A DNA stretch of 64,000 nt from Macrobrachium rosenbergii (GCF_040412425.1 NC_089767.1:1932969-1996968), one strand, 5' to 3'. Positions 36,604-48,387 are shown, numbered from the stretch's first letter. Made by a program: numbers and translations. The notes: generated by a model not told the origin, from the letters alone.

Positions 36604-36933
36604 GGTAATTTTTCGGAAGACTCCAGCCACCTCCCACTTTATAATTGATATTTTTCTTGGGTAAAAAAAATCAAAACAAAAAATTTCTTCTCAATACATT
36701 ACCTTCGCAGATTCTCAATAACAGAGAAAAATACTTAATCAAATTACTACTTATAAGGTAAGACAAAACCGCCCCCCAAAATTGTAACAAGTAAACACCC
36801 CTAGCCTAGGTTAAGCTAGGTTGGTATTTTTAGGTTCTTTTAGTTCCCTATCATTTCCTAGCCATTTTTGCATGAAAAACCCAAACTGGTTTTTCATGAA
36901 AAAATGGCTGGCTGGAGTCTTCGAAAAATTACC
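36604..36933. mobile_element. MITE with perfect 8-bp target duplication
   Basis: Inverted ends 'ggtaatttttcg(g)aagact' at 36604 and its complement ending 'cgaaaaattacc' at 36933, about 25 bp with one indel. Flanks 'aggagaat' at 36596-36603 and 36934-36941 are identical. An inner hairpin is 'catgaaaaacc'/'ggtttttcatg', and 'cctagcctaggttaagctagg' lies mid-element. Eight-base duplications occur in hAT, P and Merlin-type transposons; GG termini fit Merlin best, but no transposase is present to decide. Confidence 0.82.
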
Positions 36934-36941
36934 AGGAGAAT

Positions 36942-37380
36942 ATTTCCAGGTTTAATACGTGTATGTTTGAATGTTTTCCTCCCGATCAATGTCTACATGA
37001 AATCTAAGTAATGGATATTTTCTCATGTTTTTTTTTTTATTTTTTCTTAATCATTATTTCCTTTGATTTCCAAAGAAACCTAAAAAATATTTATAGATTA
37101 AAAAAAAGTTTACATGAACCCAAAATTAAGTTTCATTGCCCTGCTTGATACTGCCACGAAGATTCGTTTTGCAAATAATTAATTATTTTTTCTGCTTGTG
37201 GTTTTTAGTAAATATCTGATTTTAATCGTGTCATCCAAATTTTAAATAACTGAATTGGTTGAATTAGTATATGATTTTTAATCATTTACTGGTATTTTTG
37301 TCATCTAAATATTGAATAATTGGATTGGTTAAATTAGTATGTGATTTTTAATCATTTATTGGTATTTTTTTCACAAACTT
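36942..37380. other. AT-rich stretch with ~70 bp duplications
   Basis: At 37205-37372, 'ttggttgaattagtatatga' and 'ttggttaaattagtatgtga' start two units ending 'ggtattttt', with a more decayed third at the left. The rest is unrecognised. Confidence 0.5.
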
Positions 37381-37824
37381 AATAATATCGCTATAGTGAA
37401 TTGATTTAAATGTTCAACCAATCTGCATTTCTCTTTCAACTAACCGAAGTTTAGTTTTCACTTTAAAGCTAATCTTTTCAGTCAGTATTCCTTTCTCTCG
37501 GTCAACATTTGTATCCCAATAACCCTGTTTGCTTTCGAACCACTCGGTCGTGTGCGCATGCGCGGTGAAAACGAGGTAGGACGGTGTGTTGGCACCCGAA
37601 GAAAAATGAGAGCCCATCTTGCAAGGCGGCTGTGCACACAGTCTCATATTGCATCTCGGAATCAGCGACAGATAGATTTGGCTCCGTTGCAGATCCTGGT
37701 GTTCCTCTAATTCGGGCATTCCGTCTTCAACAAGTGATTCCATTAAATTAGACGGTTACAGCGCGGGCCAATTATCATTCCGATCAGCGGGTGTTACTGC
37801 TTGCAACAGACTGATTACACTTTG

Positions 37825-37828
<4 letters not shown>

Positions 37829-37892
<64 letters not shown>
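37829..37892. repeat. (CT)n microsatellite
   Basis: Uninterrupted pyrimidine tract. Confidence 0.93.
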
Positions 37893-37895
<3 letters not shown>

Positions 37896-38179
37896 GAGAA
37901 AATCAAACAAAATGACCAGTACCACATTTTCCCTCTAACTGCTGTGTGGAGAATGAAACAACTGCCCCCCAAAAATTCCTCTATCCACCGTCAGCCCCTG
38001 CACACAGTGCGCCATGCTCTTCCATTTTTTGCACATAGCGCATATCAAGGCCCCTTTGTTTCGATAAGTCTTCCGCTCCATTTATCAAAGAATCTCCACC
38101 TCTTCCCATCCTCCATCCTCCTAGCATTTGCTTATTAAACACTTTCCAGCAATCTAATTTCTTCCATTCTCCTCACGTA

Positions 38180-38560
38180 TCGTACCATCTCAGACTCTGA
38201 CAAGTATTTTCAATTACACTAAGGTGTTTTCAATCATATCTTCATATTTCTTACCTTTTCATTTCTTCATACTCCGCATATATATAATATGCAAACAATT
38301 AATCTCAGCAAATTCAACCATTTTTCCTCTTATTCATAACCTCCACCCACATTTCACTTCCATAAAGGAAAGTTGGCTCAACAATCCCTTTATGCATTCA
38401 ACTTTCAATTTCTTGATTTATGTTTTCTGTAACTCACATCTTTCTTCATCCATCATCAGCTGTTATATTTATTCACATATACCCTTACAATCAGCTTTTC
38501 CCATTCTTCTTCATTACATATTAAATCTTGTTCCTTCTTGGTTTCCATTGGTGCTTGCAA
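38180..38560 (-). pseudogene. decayed LINE ORF fragment (antisense)
   Basis: On the minus strand near 38400-38340 the frame reads 'KGIVEPTFLYGSEMW', the conserved 'LYGSE(T)W' segment found after the polymerase domain in several arthropod LINE clades. The same DNA words ('cttccataaaggaaagttgg', 'ctcaacaatcccttta') recur at about 41350 and 41475. Surrounding frames are broken. Confidence 0.5.
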
Positions 38561-38575
38561 CCGATTCACTTTTAA

Positions 38576-38834
38576 ATTTTAGTTTTCTGTAAAAGAAAAC
38601 TATTGTGCCGGCTTCGTCTGTCCGTCCACACTTTATTCTGTCCGCGCTTTTTTCTGTGCACTTTTTCTGTCCGTCCTCAGATCTTAAACAAAGAAATCGG
38701 CATGTTGATCAAGCAGTCATCAAACTTCACCCTTTAGTTTTTATTTTATTTAAAGTTAGCTATAATCGGTTTTATATAGCAAGCAGTTATTCATTGCTCA
38801 TACAGTATTATACCGAGGCCACCGCCTCTTTTCT
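38576..38834 (+). mobile_element. PAL element, internally deleted
   Basis: Left end intact ('agttttctgtaaaagaaaac', 'gtctgtccgtcc'), but most of the central hairpin is lost. The copy stops at 'gaggccaccg'. Confidence 0.75.
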
Positions 38835-38859
38835 CTTATACCATTTGAAGTCATTATTC

Positions 38860-39600
38860 ATTCTTGGTTTTTTTTTTTTCATGTACACCTAATGACCTTG
38901 ATTACCCCTTTCACCTAATCCAAAAAATTATGAAGCACCCCTGGAGACAAAACTGGCCCGTGCCTCAGACTTACTCTTACACCAAACCAGTCTCTCACCT
39001 AGCTACCAGTGCTAACAATCGCCCAGCTTTCATCACAGAAACTTTTAATTCCTCTCCATAAATTACAGTCTCTGCACCATGCATCCTTAGCTCCGTTTGC
39101 ATGCCATCTCTAACATTCTATCGCACAGATTTTGCCTTTGTTCTCAGACTTTTCGCACAACTATTTCTTAAAAGATATTTAGGCCACATATCCTCTTTCT
39201 TTTCTTAATCACACCTCTTACCATATCTGTCTTTCCATCATCTGTCTCATTTAATCAAACCAGATTATGTCAGACACCTTTTTGAACTAAGTGGAATTAT
39301 ACCCTTTTGATTCTTAGTAACATCTGTCGCCTATACACTTATTAAGAAAAAAAAATTTCTAATTTGCACTTATGGAAAGTAATTTTTTTCTAATTAATTA
39401 GCTTGGAATATTTCCCTTTTCCAGAAATACTTTGCACACCCTGGTCAACCACTCAGTTGCACTTCCACCTTCATAATACATCATCGCACTTGTTACCTCA
39501 TCTGCTCCCGGCAGCTTTCAGTTGCCTTTCTTATATCTTCATTAATTGCTTCTGCAATATTTTCCAGATTTACACTAGACTCTTCCACTCTTGAATCAAA
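38860..39600. other. unannotated pyrimidine-rich stretch
   Basis: T/C-rich. It could be more antisense LINE debris continuous with 38180-38560, but I could not read a conserved motif in it. Confidence 0.3.
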
Positions 39601-39640
39601 GGAATGCATTCTTTTCAGACAGCAACCCAACACATACACA

Positions 39641-39759
<119 letters not shown>

Positions 39760-40057
39760 TATGTACTGTACATATGGTTGGCATTAATATAGCAAAGAAC
39801 AGAGTTCTTGCGATAATGTTGAAAATAAACGAATTGAATTTGTAAATACATGAGTAAATGAATAGAAGAATTGCAGATTAAATTTGAAGGAAACATATAA
39901 AATAAACACATTGAATATATTTTTCGTGAAAAAAATAAATTTACCAAAATGGCAGCTGAACCGATACAGAATCCAAATTACTGAGAAAATTCACGAACAA
40001 CAAAACTTGCAGCATATTAGAAGAATATGACTGAGCGAATATTTAAATATGTAAATA

Positions 40058-40463
40058 AAACACGTAAAAAATGCACCGAAGTTTCTTCGGCGCAGTCGAG
40101 TTTTCTGTACAGCCGTTACAGCGTATAATCGAGGCCACCGAAAACAAATCTGTCTTTCGGTGGTCTCCGTATAATGCTGTATGAGCCGCGGCCCATGAAA
40201 CTTTAACCACGGCCCACTGGTGGCCTGGCCTATATCGTTCCCAGATGCACGATTGCGGCTAACTTTAACCTTAAATAAAATAAAAATACTACGGCTAGAG
40301 GGCTGCAATTTGGTATGTTTGATGATCGGAGGGTGGGTGATCAACATACCAATTTGCAGCCCTCCAGCCTCAGTAGTTTTTAAGATCTGAGGGCGGACAG
40401 AAAAAGTGCGGACGGACAGACAAAACCGGCACAACAGTTTTCTTTACAGCAAACTAAAAAAAT
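40058..40463 (-). mobile_element. PAL multi-hairpin element, reverse
   Basis: Full copy beginning 'aaaacacgtaaaaaatgcac' with an intact terminal 'ccgaagtttcttcgg' hairpin and central hairpin at about 40295-40380. Confidence 0.9.
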
Positions 40464-40784
40464 GTCTTAACTAAAGAAATTAATAGAAAACCAACCAACC
40501 AGGTAATGGCATCGCTTACACTCAGTTTCCCCGGTGTGACAACGCCGTATTATTATTAATTCCAAACTTCTAATTTAGCATATTGTAAAGGACCCGTAAA
40601 TTCGCCGTCGCATGTAAATGAATCATATGCAGATCTGTTAATGAGAATCTTCATTGCATTTAAATTGCAAGTTAGTCTATGCAATTCCCCCGCCGCTATT
40701 GCAAGGTTAATTGCACCCGCATCATCCGACAACAGATTTCAGTAGTGGCGAGATTTTGCCCCGTTTAGACCCGAAGGTGACGAA

Positions 40785-40788
<4 letters not shown>
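40464..40788. other. unique island
   Basis: Non-repetitive sequence with a POU/homeodomain flavour ('atgtaaatgaatcatatg', 'gttaatgag', 'ggttaattgc'). No coding frame. Confidence 0.3.
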
Positions 40789-41117
<329 letters not shown>

Positions 41118-41262
41118 GTATCATCATGTACCATTTTCCCAACAGAGGAAATAACTAATCATCGATGAAACTCGAGTGCAGAAAACTTTCATATTATTAC
41201 AACTTTAATACACGAGCAAAGAAGGCTCAGTAACAACTTGCTGCTACTTAAAAGGATCATTA

Positions 41263-41540
41263 GCAGGGTTTTGAACTCTACATTTCTCGCCCTTCCAGTT
41301 CATTGGATGTCACATTGCAAGTCTATAGTAAGTGTATAGCGTCCATACTCTGCTTCCATAAAGGAGACTCGACTCAATGATCTCATCATATATTTCGACC
41401 CTCACATTTCTCACCTTTTTAGCTTTTTGAATGCCACACATCGACTCCATAGTGGGCATTTAACATTCATACTTTGCTTCCATATAGGAGAGTTAGCTCA
41501 ACGATCCCTTCATATACTCCAACCTTCTCCATAGAATGCC
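41263..41540 (-). pseudogene. decayed LINE ORF fragment, tandemly duplicated
   Basis: Two ~123 bp units on the minus strand read 'EGIVELTLLYGS' and 'DEIIESSLLYGSRVW', versions of the segment seen at 38.35 kb. DNA words 'gcttccataaaggag' (41352) and 'gcttccatataggag' (41476) mark the period. There is no intact frame. Confidence 0.5.
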
Positions 41541-41756
41541 CCAATTTTCTACCTTATCTTTTGACTTTCACAAGCACTCTCAAACTTCCATTAACCCTTT
41601 TTACTCTTGTATCATTCAGTTTTAACTCTTTTCTGTCTTACACGTTCAATTTAATCCTGAAAATACTCACTCCATCGACCCAGCATTGCATTTTTGTTTC
41701 ATAGAGTTGGAGAGTCAACCTCACCCTGTACATTTAAAGAGAACCACAGATTCTTC

Positions 41757-42074
41757 CTCCCAAGGGGAGTAGTGCCATCAGTGCACCTTATGCGGTGCAC
41801 TGTAGGGTTTATTGAAGGTTCTTTGCAGCGTCTCTTCAGCCCCTAGCTACAACCCCTTTCATTCCTTTTACTGTAACTCCATTCATATTCTCTTTCTCCC
41901 ATCTGACTTTCCATCCTCGCCTACGTCTATCAGCTGTTTCATAGTGCAACCGTAAGGTTTTCCTCCTGTTACACCTTTCAAACCTTTCCCTACTCTGAAT
42001 TTCTGTTTTAGTGCTGAACGAATTCATAGGTCTAGCACTTGGCCTCTGGCCTAAATTTTAGATTTCATTCCATT
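41757..42074 (+). mobile_element. SINE-A with target duplication
   Basis: Full copy with tail (attcc)n. Flanks 'ccacagattcttc' (41744-41756) and 'ccacagatgcttc' (42075-42087) agree at 12 of 13 positions. Confidence 0.88.
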
Positions 42075-42339
42075 CCACAGATGCTTCGTTGGTATTCAGG
42101 GGAACCTCTCACGTTCTTTCGCTTAATATACATGTTAATTCCTGCTGCTTCTTTATCGGTTCCCATAGATTCCTGCTTCCTCACGTTTTCTTTCGTCTTC
42201 TTGTTAATTGATGACCTACACTTCTCTTTCTCCAAGAATCATTTGAATTGCTTACTCGCCATATTCTCTGGCAGCAAAAATTATGTAAGTAATTCATGGT
42301 CTTCTTTAATCATTTCTTTGGACAAGAAAATTTAAAAAA

Positions 42340-42755
42340 AAAGTAAAAAAAAATCGCCGACGTTTCTTCGGCGCAATCTAGTTTTCTGTACAGCCGCCAC
42401 AGCGTATAATCAAGGCCACCGAAAATGGATCCATCTTTCGGTGATCTCGGTATAATGCGGTATGAGCCGCGACCCCATGAAACTGTAACCACGTCCTGGT
42501 GGTGGCTTATCTTACTGCCAGAAGCACGATTAAGGCTAACTTTAACCTTAAATATAATAAAAACTACTGAGGCTAGAGGGCTGCAATTTGGTATGTTTGA
42601 TGATTGGGGGGTGGATGATCAACATACCAATTTGCAGCCCTCTAGCCTCAGTAGTTTTTAAGATCTGGGGCGGACAGAAAAAGTGCTGACAGAAAAAGGT
42701 GCGGACAGACAGACAAAGCCGTCTCAAAAGTTTTCTTTTACAGAAAACTATAAAA
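42340..42755 (-). mobile_element. PAL multi-hairpin element, reverse
   Basis: Full copy with A-rich left border. It carries two copies of the 'gacagaaaaagtgc' repeat near the right end and closes at 'acagaaaactataaaaa'. Confidence 0.9.
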
Positions 42756-43271
42756 AAAAAAAAAAAGCTGACCGTCGAAACAGACCGAGAGAGACCGCCG
42801 GCGATCACAATATTTCACCGCCGAAAATGCCATAATTCTCATCGTAAAGAATGAGAGTTTTGAACAGAGAACAAACAAACAAACAAAAAAATCCAGGCAT
42901 TGCCGGAAATCTCTTAAAACATTGTTGATGTGAATCTGCGCTCTGGGGTTAGCAGCGGTAATAGATTGTACTTTTTTTTTTTTCCTAATAAATTATGTGA
43001 ATATTTTCAGTTGCTGGTAAATTACAGTGATCATTTTTAAAGTTTTGAAACTATGGAGTGAGTTAGGCAATGAGCAAAGCGGTGACTTCGTGAGGTTTGG
43101 GCCGGATGATAATATATACTGTTTAATGGATTTTAGTTGTGAGAATAATTAGTTATGAAAGGCCACTGGAGCATTCGCAAAAGTTGATCAATTGTTGTGT
43201 AATTTTTCTCTTCCTGTAATTTTTGGGTATTTGTATTCTGCCTGCATTGTGCACACTTGTTCTTCATATTT
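42756..43271. other. unannotated stretch
   Basis: No recognised repeat or gene between two PAL copies in opposite orientation. Confidence 0.4.
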
Positions 43272-43630
43272 ATTTTTAGTTTTCTGTAAATGAAAGTATT
43301 GCACATTTTTCCTGTCCACACTTTTTCTCTCCGCCCTCAGATCTTAAAAAATAGAGGCTAGAGGGCTGCAAATTGGTGTGTTGATCATCCACCCTCCAAT
43401 CATCAAACACCAAATTGCAGCCCTCTAGCCTCAGTAGTTTTTATTTTATTTAAGGTTAAAGTTAGCCACAATCGTGCTTCTGGGTAGTGGTTAATATTTC
43501 ATGGGCCGCGGCTGGTACAGCATTATATCGAGACCATCGAAAGATAGATCTATTTTCGGCGGTCTTGATTATACGCTGTACAGGAAACTCGATTGCGCCG
43601 AAGAAACTTGGACGCATTTTTTTACTTGTT
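43272..43630 (+). mobile_element. PAL multi-hairpin element
   Basis: Slightly shortened copy: deletions after 'agtattg' and within 'ggcaacgatataggataggc'. Central hairpin at about 43350-43438. Confidence 0.87.
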
Positions 43631-44350
43631 CACTATTTAAAAGCTCTTAGTTTATTGAAATTAAATAGGCTGAAACGGCTTACAAAAGGAGATTATTACG
43701 CAAGTCTGGTAAGATCTGTTTTGTTCTATGGACAAGAACCATGACAGTATAACAGTAACAAAATATCTGAAAGATTTTCTGTTTGAAATAAAGCTTTAAG
43801 ATGAGTACTGGGAGGCAGATGGCAGGATTCCCGTGTACGGGGTAGTGTCGTCAGTGCACCGCATGGCCCTTGCTGCAACTCCTTTACTCTACCTCTTTTC
43901 CTATTCTCTTTCTTCCATCTTACCTTCCACCCTCTCCTAACAATTGATTCATAGTGCAACTGCTTGAAGGTTTTCCTCCTGTAACACCTTTCAAACCTCT
44001 TACTGTCAATTTCCGTTTCAACGCTGAATGACCTCATAGGTCCCAGTGCTTAGCCTTTGGCCTAAATTCTATATTCAGTTCAGTTCACATGGCAGGATGG
44101 AGTTAGAAATGATACCAAAATGAAATTACGAAAGTTCCATAATTATGTGGATGAGATAATGATGGATATTGTTAGATGGGTTCCTGTGGGCACCAGACAT
44201 ATAGGAAGATGTAGACCTACTTGGATCAGAACTAAGAGCCTGAGGCTAGAGACGAGTGGAGATTTGTAAAAGTTAAAGCACAGGAAAGACAAAACTGACA
44301 GAATTTCGCGGAAATCCTTTGCGTCACACGGCGTGGAAGGCGATGATGAT
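43631..44350 (+). pseudogene. decayed LINE ORF C-terminal region, split by SINE-A
   Basis: Left part (to 43828) reads 'LTKGDYYASLVRSVLFYG' and, after frame changes, 'NKALRWVLGGRWQD'. Right part (from 44089) reads 'RNDTKMKLRKF' and 'RWVPVGTRHIGRCRPTWI'. This is the usual order of the post-polymerase region in arthropod LINEs. The SINE-A (43829-44088) sits exactly between the halves. Frameshifts and stops show that it is dead. Confidence 0.6.
43829..44088 (+). mobile_element. SINE-A with perfect 10-bp target duplication
   Basis: Flanked by 'atggcaggat' at 43819-43828 and 44089-44098. Tail is (agttc)n. An internal deletion removes 'tcatgcggtgcactgtaggc' and more of the head, so the head hairpin is lost. 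Confidence 0.92.
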
Positions 44351-44365
44351 GAGGACAATGATGAT

Positions 44366-44678
44366 GAATAGAATAGAATATAGAATTTAGGCCAAAAGCC
44401 AAGCGCTGATACCTATGAGGTCATACAGCGCTGAGAGGGAAATTGACAGCAAAAGGTTTGAAAGGTGTAACGGGAGGAAAACCTCAAAGCAGTTAAACTA
44501 TGAAACAGATGTTTGAGAGGGTGGAAAGTCAGATGGAAGAGAGAGAACATGAATGGAGGTACGGTAAAAAGAATGAAAGGGGTAGAAGCTAGGGGCCGAA
44601 GGGATGCTGCAAAGAACCTTGAGCAATGCGTACAATAAACCACATGAGGTGCACTGACGGCACTACCCCATTACGGGG
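44366..44678 (-). mobile_element. SINE-A, reverse
   Basis: Full copy with tail (gaata)n at the left and head end 'ccccattacgggg'. 'tgatgat' words lie on both sides, a possible but weak target duplication. Confidence 0.83.
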
Positions 44679-45168
44679 TATAGTGATGATTTAATTGTGT
44701 CACTTAACTGCTACTCTAATTAATTTTTCCACCGTTAGACTTTTCAGTTCCTCTTTAGCTTCATTATAAATCTCGTAAATATGACGCAGAATCAGTGGAA
44801 ACTAGAATATCATTAGCAGACTCAAAATATCATATCAACAATTATTAAACACTTCCACATGGAAAACATATATAATACTATTCCCTAATATTTTTAAACT
44901 GTAAATCCTCGTTTAATTAACAGCAGCATTTTTTTTTAAGATTTATTTTCATCGGAAATAAATTAAGTTAAACCTCATTAAGATCATTGTTTTCCTGATT
45001 GACATGACGATCAAATCACGGATTGTATTTGATACGACTAATATTCAGATAAGCTGCTCTCATTTGTTCTGCTCAAAATGGCAAGAAAAATAGCAGAACG
45101 GGACATTTTGCTTATATGCAGCTCTGAGGTATTTATATATCAGAACCTGGCTCCAACTTTATTTACAG
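44679..45168. other. unannotated AT-rich stretch
   Basis: No recognised repeat or gene. Confidence 0.4.
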
Positions 45169-45900
45169 TACATGTATTTATTATGCATTGTTACCACTGG
45201 ACTCATTTGTTTAGTAGTACATCACCGGTGTCTAAAAGTATGTAAGGTGATGCTCCCCGTGGGGGGTTAGTGCCATCAATGCGCCTCACGCGGTGCACTG
45301 TAGGCATTACTCAGGGTTCTTTGCAGCGTCCCTTCCTTAGGCCCCTAGCTGCAACCTCTTTCATTCCTTTTACTGCACCTCCGTTCATATTATCTTTCTT
45401 CCATCTTACTTTCCACCCTCTCCTAACTATTGATTCATAGTGCAACTGCGATGTTTTCCTCCCGTTACACCTGTCAAACCTTTTACTGTCAATTTCCGTT
45501 ACAGCGCTGAATGACATAATAGGTCCCTGTGCTTGGCTTTGATCTAAATTCTATATTCTGTCTATCTATCTAACTATAATGTGATGCTAGATTTTTTTAA
45601 TAAAAGAATATATGTTAGTAAGTGAATATTTTACAAGGAATCAACGCGATCTCTCTGTGAAAATAATCCAGTTTCATTTAGTTAAAGTACGTATATTTAT
45701 GCATTGACACCAGTGAACTCATTTTGTTAAAAGGTGCATCACCGGTGTCTACGTATTATATGATGTGATGCTAAATTTTTAATATACAAATCATTTTTTT
45801 AGTAAATGAATATTTTAACAAGAAACATCGCGATTACTTTATGGGAATAATATTGAACAAGAAACATCGCGATTACTTTATGGGAATAATATTGAGGTAT
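45169..45900. repeat. diverged direct duplication carrying a SINE-A
   Basis: 'atttatgcattg..accac/gt' , 'acatcaccggtgtcta' and 'gtgatgct' words occur in order on both sides (about 45175-45255 with 45577-45650, and 45695-45790). A further 36-bp perfect repeat 'gaacaagaaacatcgcgatt' is at 45818-45892. Confidence 0.7.
45255..45576 (+). mobile_element. SINE-A with target duplication
   Basis: Head 'ccccgtggggggttagtgcc', tail (tcta)n rather than a pentamer. Flanks 'taaggtgatgct' (45243-45254) and 'taatgtgatgct' (45577-45588) agree at 11 of 12. The empty site is still visible in the paralogous segment near 45762. Confidence 0.9.
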
Positions 45901-46015
45901 TCGAGTGTCGTAGACATTTTTTTTTAGGTACGGATCTGAGCCTTATAAGAAATTTTTCTGAAAAAAAATTTAAAAGAAAAAAGCTCAATGGAGAAAAATA
46001 TCTTTTAAAGCTTCG

Positions 46016-46754
46016 TTTGCCATATATATAGGATTATCGTACGTAAGATCAGCTGTGTTTTACGTTTGCCATATAGGAATATCGTACGTAAGATCAGCTG
46101 TGTTTTACGTTTGCCATATAGGAATATCGTACGTAAGATCAGCTGTGTTTTACGTTTGCCATATAGGAATATCGCACACTAGATCAACTGTGTGTCTCGT
46201 TTGCCATATAGGATTATCGTACACAAGATCAGCTGCGTCTCGTTTGCGGATTGTCGTACACAAGATCAGCTGCGTCTCGTTTGCCATATAGGATTATCGT
46301 ACACAAGATCAGCTGTGTCTCGTTTGCCATATAGGATTATCGTACACAAGATCAGCTGTGTTTTACGTTTGCCATATAGGAATATCGCATACAAGATCAA
46401 CTGTGTCTCGTTTGCCATATAGGATTATCGTACACAAGATCAACTGTGTGTCTCGTTTGTACACAAGATCAACTGTGTCTCATATAGGATTATTGTACAC
46501 AAGATCAACTGTGTCTCGTTTGCCATATAGGATTATCGTACACAAGATCAACTGTGTCTCGTTTGTTTTATCGCCATATCAACTGATTATCGTTTGCCAT
46601 ACAAGATCAACTGTGTGTCTCGTTTGCCATATAGGATTATCGTACACAAGATCAACTGTGTGTCTCGTTTGCCATATAGGATTATCGTACACAAGATCAA
46701 CTGTGTCTCGTTCGCCATATGGGATTATCGTACACAAGATCAGCTGTGTGTCTT
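46016..46754. repeat. 43-45 bp minisatellite, ~17 units
   Basis: Unit 'tttgccatataggattatcg', 'tacacaagatca(a/g)ctgtg', '(tg)tctcg'. The first units have 'tacgtaag' and 'ttttacg' instead of 'tacacaag' and 'tctcg', giving a left-to-right variant gradient. Three units near the middle are rearranged. Long His/Ile-rich frames are the array translated. Confidence 0.93.
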
Positions 46755-46867
46755 GGCAATAGGCCACCTTGATCAGAGAACGGCAGTCAATATTTTAATG
46801 CTGTCTCGATTTATGTGGAAGAAATATAAAGAAAATGAGGAATGGTTTGTTTACAAGGTTTTTCAGA

Positions 46868-47335
46868 AGATGAAGAACCCTATTCATATGGAATAGGCCC
46901 ACCAAAGGGGCCACTGACTTGAAATTCAAGCTTCCGAAGAATATTATGGCGTTCATTCGAAAGAACAGAAGGTAAAGGGAAATACAGGAAGAGAGATCAG
47001 TTATTAGAAAAAGACAAATTAACAAAATATCAAAATACAAGTTGCATTGTGTTAGGGTAGCAATGCATTGCACCTTCGCTTGAACTTCTGAAGTTCCAAT
47101 TGCACGACTTCCTCAAGTAGGCTGTTCCACAATCCAACGGTGTGAGGAATAAAGGACCTCTGGATCGGAGAAGTTCGACAGCGAGGCAAAACATTTACTG
47201 CATATTGGTGCCTCTGCTGTTCAGCGAATCTGTTTGCTTTCGGCAGGAAAATCGGATCAGAGATCAATTGTGGATGTGAAAGATCTCTGTTGAAGTACGA
47301 CTTACAACTGTATAACCTGTTATAAAGGTGTCACC
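46868..47335 (-). mobile_element. L-ATT LINE 3' end, 5'-truncated
   Basis: On the minus strand the frame from 47267 reads 'ISDPIFLPKANRFAEQQ', 'RSFIPHTVGLWNSL', 'VQLELQKFKRRCNALLP', then stops at about 47055. This is the C-terminal signature of CR1/L2-like LINE ORF2 proteins. The 3'UTR follows to 'attcttcggaagcttgaat' and 'cttctgaaa'. No (AAT)n tail remains. Confidence 0.75.
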
Positions 47336-47385
47336 TTAAAGACTCCAATCCAAAAAACCAAATGGAATTTTAATCAAAAATATTT

Positions 47386-47734
47386 TAAAAATCGCCAAAG
47401 TTTCTTCGGCGCAATCGAGTTTTCTGTACAGCGTATAATGCTGTATGAAGCTCTCAGCCGCGGCGCATGAAACTTTCAGCCACAACCCTGTGGTGGCCTG
47501 TGTAGTTGGCACTAGACGCACGATCACGCTAACTTTAACCTTAAATAAGATCAAAACACTGAAGCTAGAGGGCTGCAATTTGGTATGTCTGATGACTAGA
47601 GGGTGGATGATCAACGTACCAATTTGCAGCTCTCTAGCCTCAGTAGTTTTTAAGGTCTGAGGGCAGACGGAAAAAGTGCGGACGGACAGACGAAGCCGTC
47701 ACAATAGTTTTCTTTTACATTAAACCAAAAAAAG
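47386..47734 (-). mobile_element. PAL multi-hairpin element, reverse
   Basis: Copy with a large deletion of the 'ccaccgaaa' hairpin, so 'cagcgtataatgctgtatg' is directly joined. Central hairpin present. Confidence 0.85.
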
Positions 47735-47782
47735 GAGTCTTTCTTTGTGGTGCAAGTATAAAGACAATGTTGCTGGTTATCA

Positions 47783-47839
<57 letters not shown>

Positions 47840-48387
47840 CACCAGAACCACAGCGCTACCTCAGAGCAGAGTGATCAATGTTTTTAAATGAAGTGAGCAA
47901 AGAACCGAAATAAAAGTGAGAAAAAATAAATAGATAAACAAAAGTAGAAAATCAGGTTGTGGCAAAACGTATACTAAGATGGACCCTTCCTTAACTGCAG
48001 AGAATATCTAGGAAGCTGTGTTCCAGGATAATGCCCATACCATCAATTTATGATGAAGGAAGGAGTGAGTGGGCTGTGCCTTTGTCGAGTAGGAAGACGG
48101 AGAACATTACGTGGAAGCCACGTCGCGATTTTGTTTATTTACCAGTCCAGAATCACTGGCGTAGAGGTAGAGGGAGAGAGAGAGAGTTTATTCATCCACA
48201 TAAATCCTAAAAGATCACAAGCACATGAAGTAAGCAGTACAAGAGTTCAGAGAGAGAGGCTGGCTGACCCCGGACTAGTTGACGGCACTTTAAGGCAAGA
48301 ACGCCAGTTTTCAACGGCGTTCAAGCTCAGTTGTTTATTTTGAAATACAGTCTTTTATTAGATGCGCTGATATCAGGTTGTTTGACA

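Noticed and set aside
37414..37743. 109-codon open frame on the minus strand
   Set aside because: Hydrophilic and non-repetitive, but start context is weak, there is no domain, and no second exon, poly-A site or conservation can be seen.
46016..46754. CRISPR-like array
   Set aside because: Units are contiguous and similar throughout with no repeat/spacer alternation; the genome is eukaryotic.
46055..46762. Overlapping 76-134 codon frames with a repeated 'CHIGLSYTRS' peptide
   Set aside because: Translation of the 43-45 bp minisatellite; open only because many units are a multiple of three.
48050..48343. 97-codon frame
   Set aside because: No domain, low-complexity GA run inside, no supporting context.
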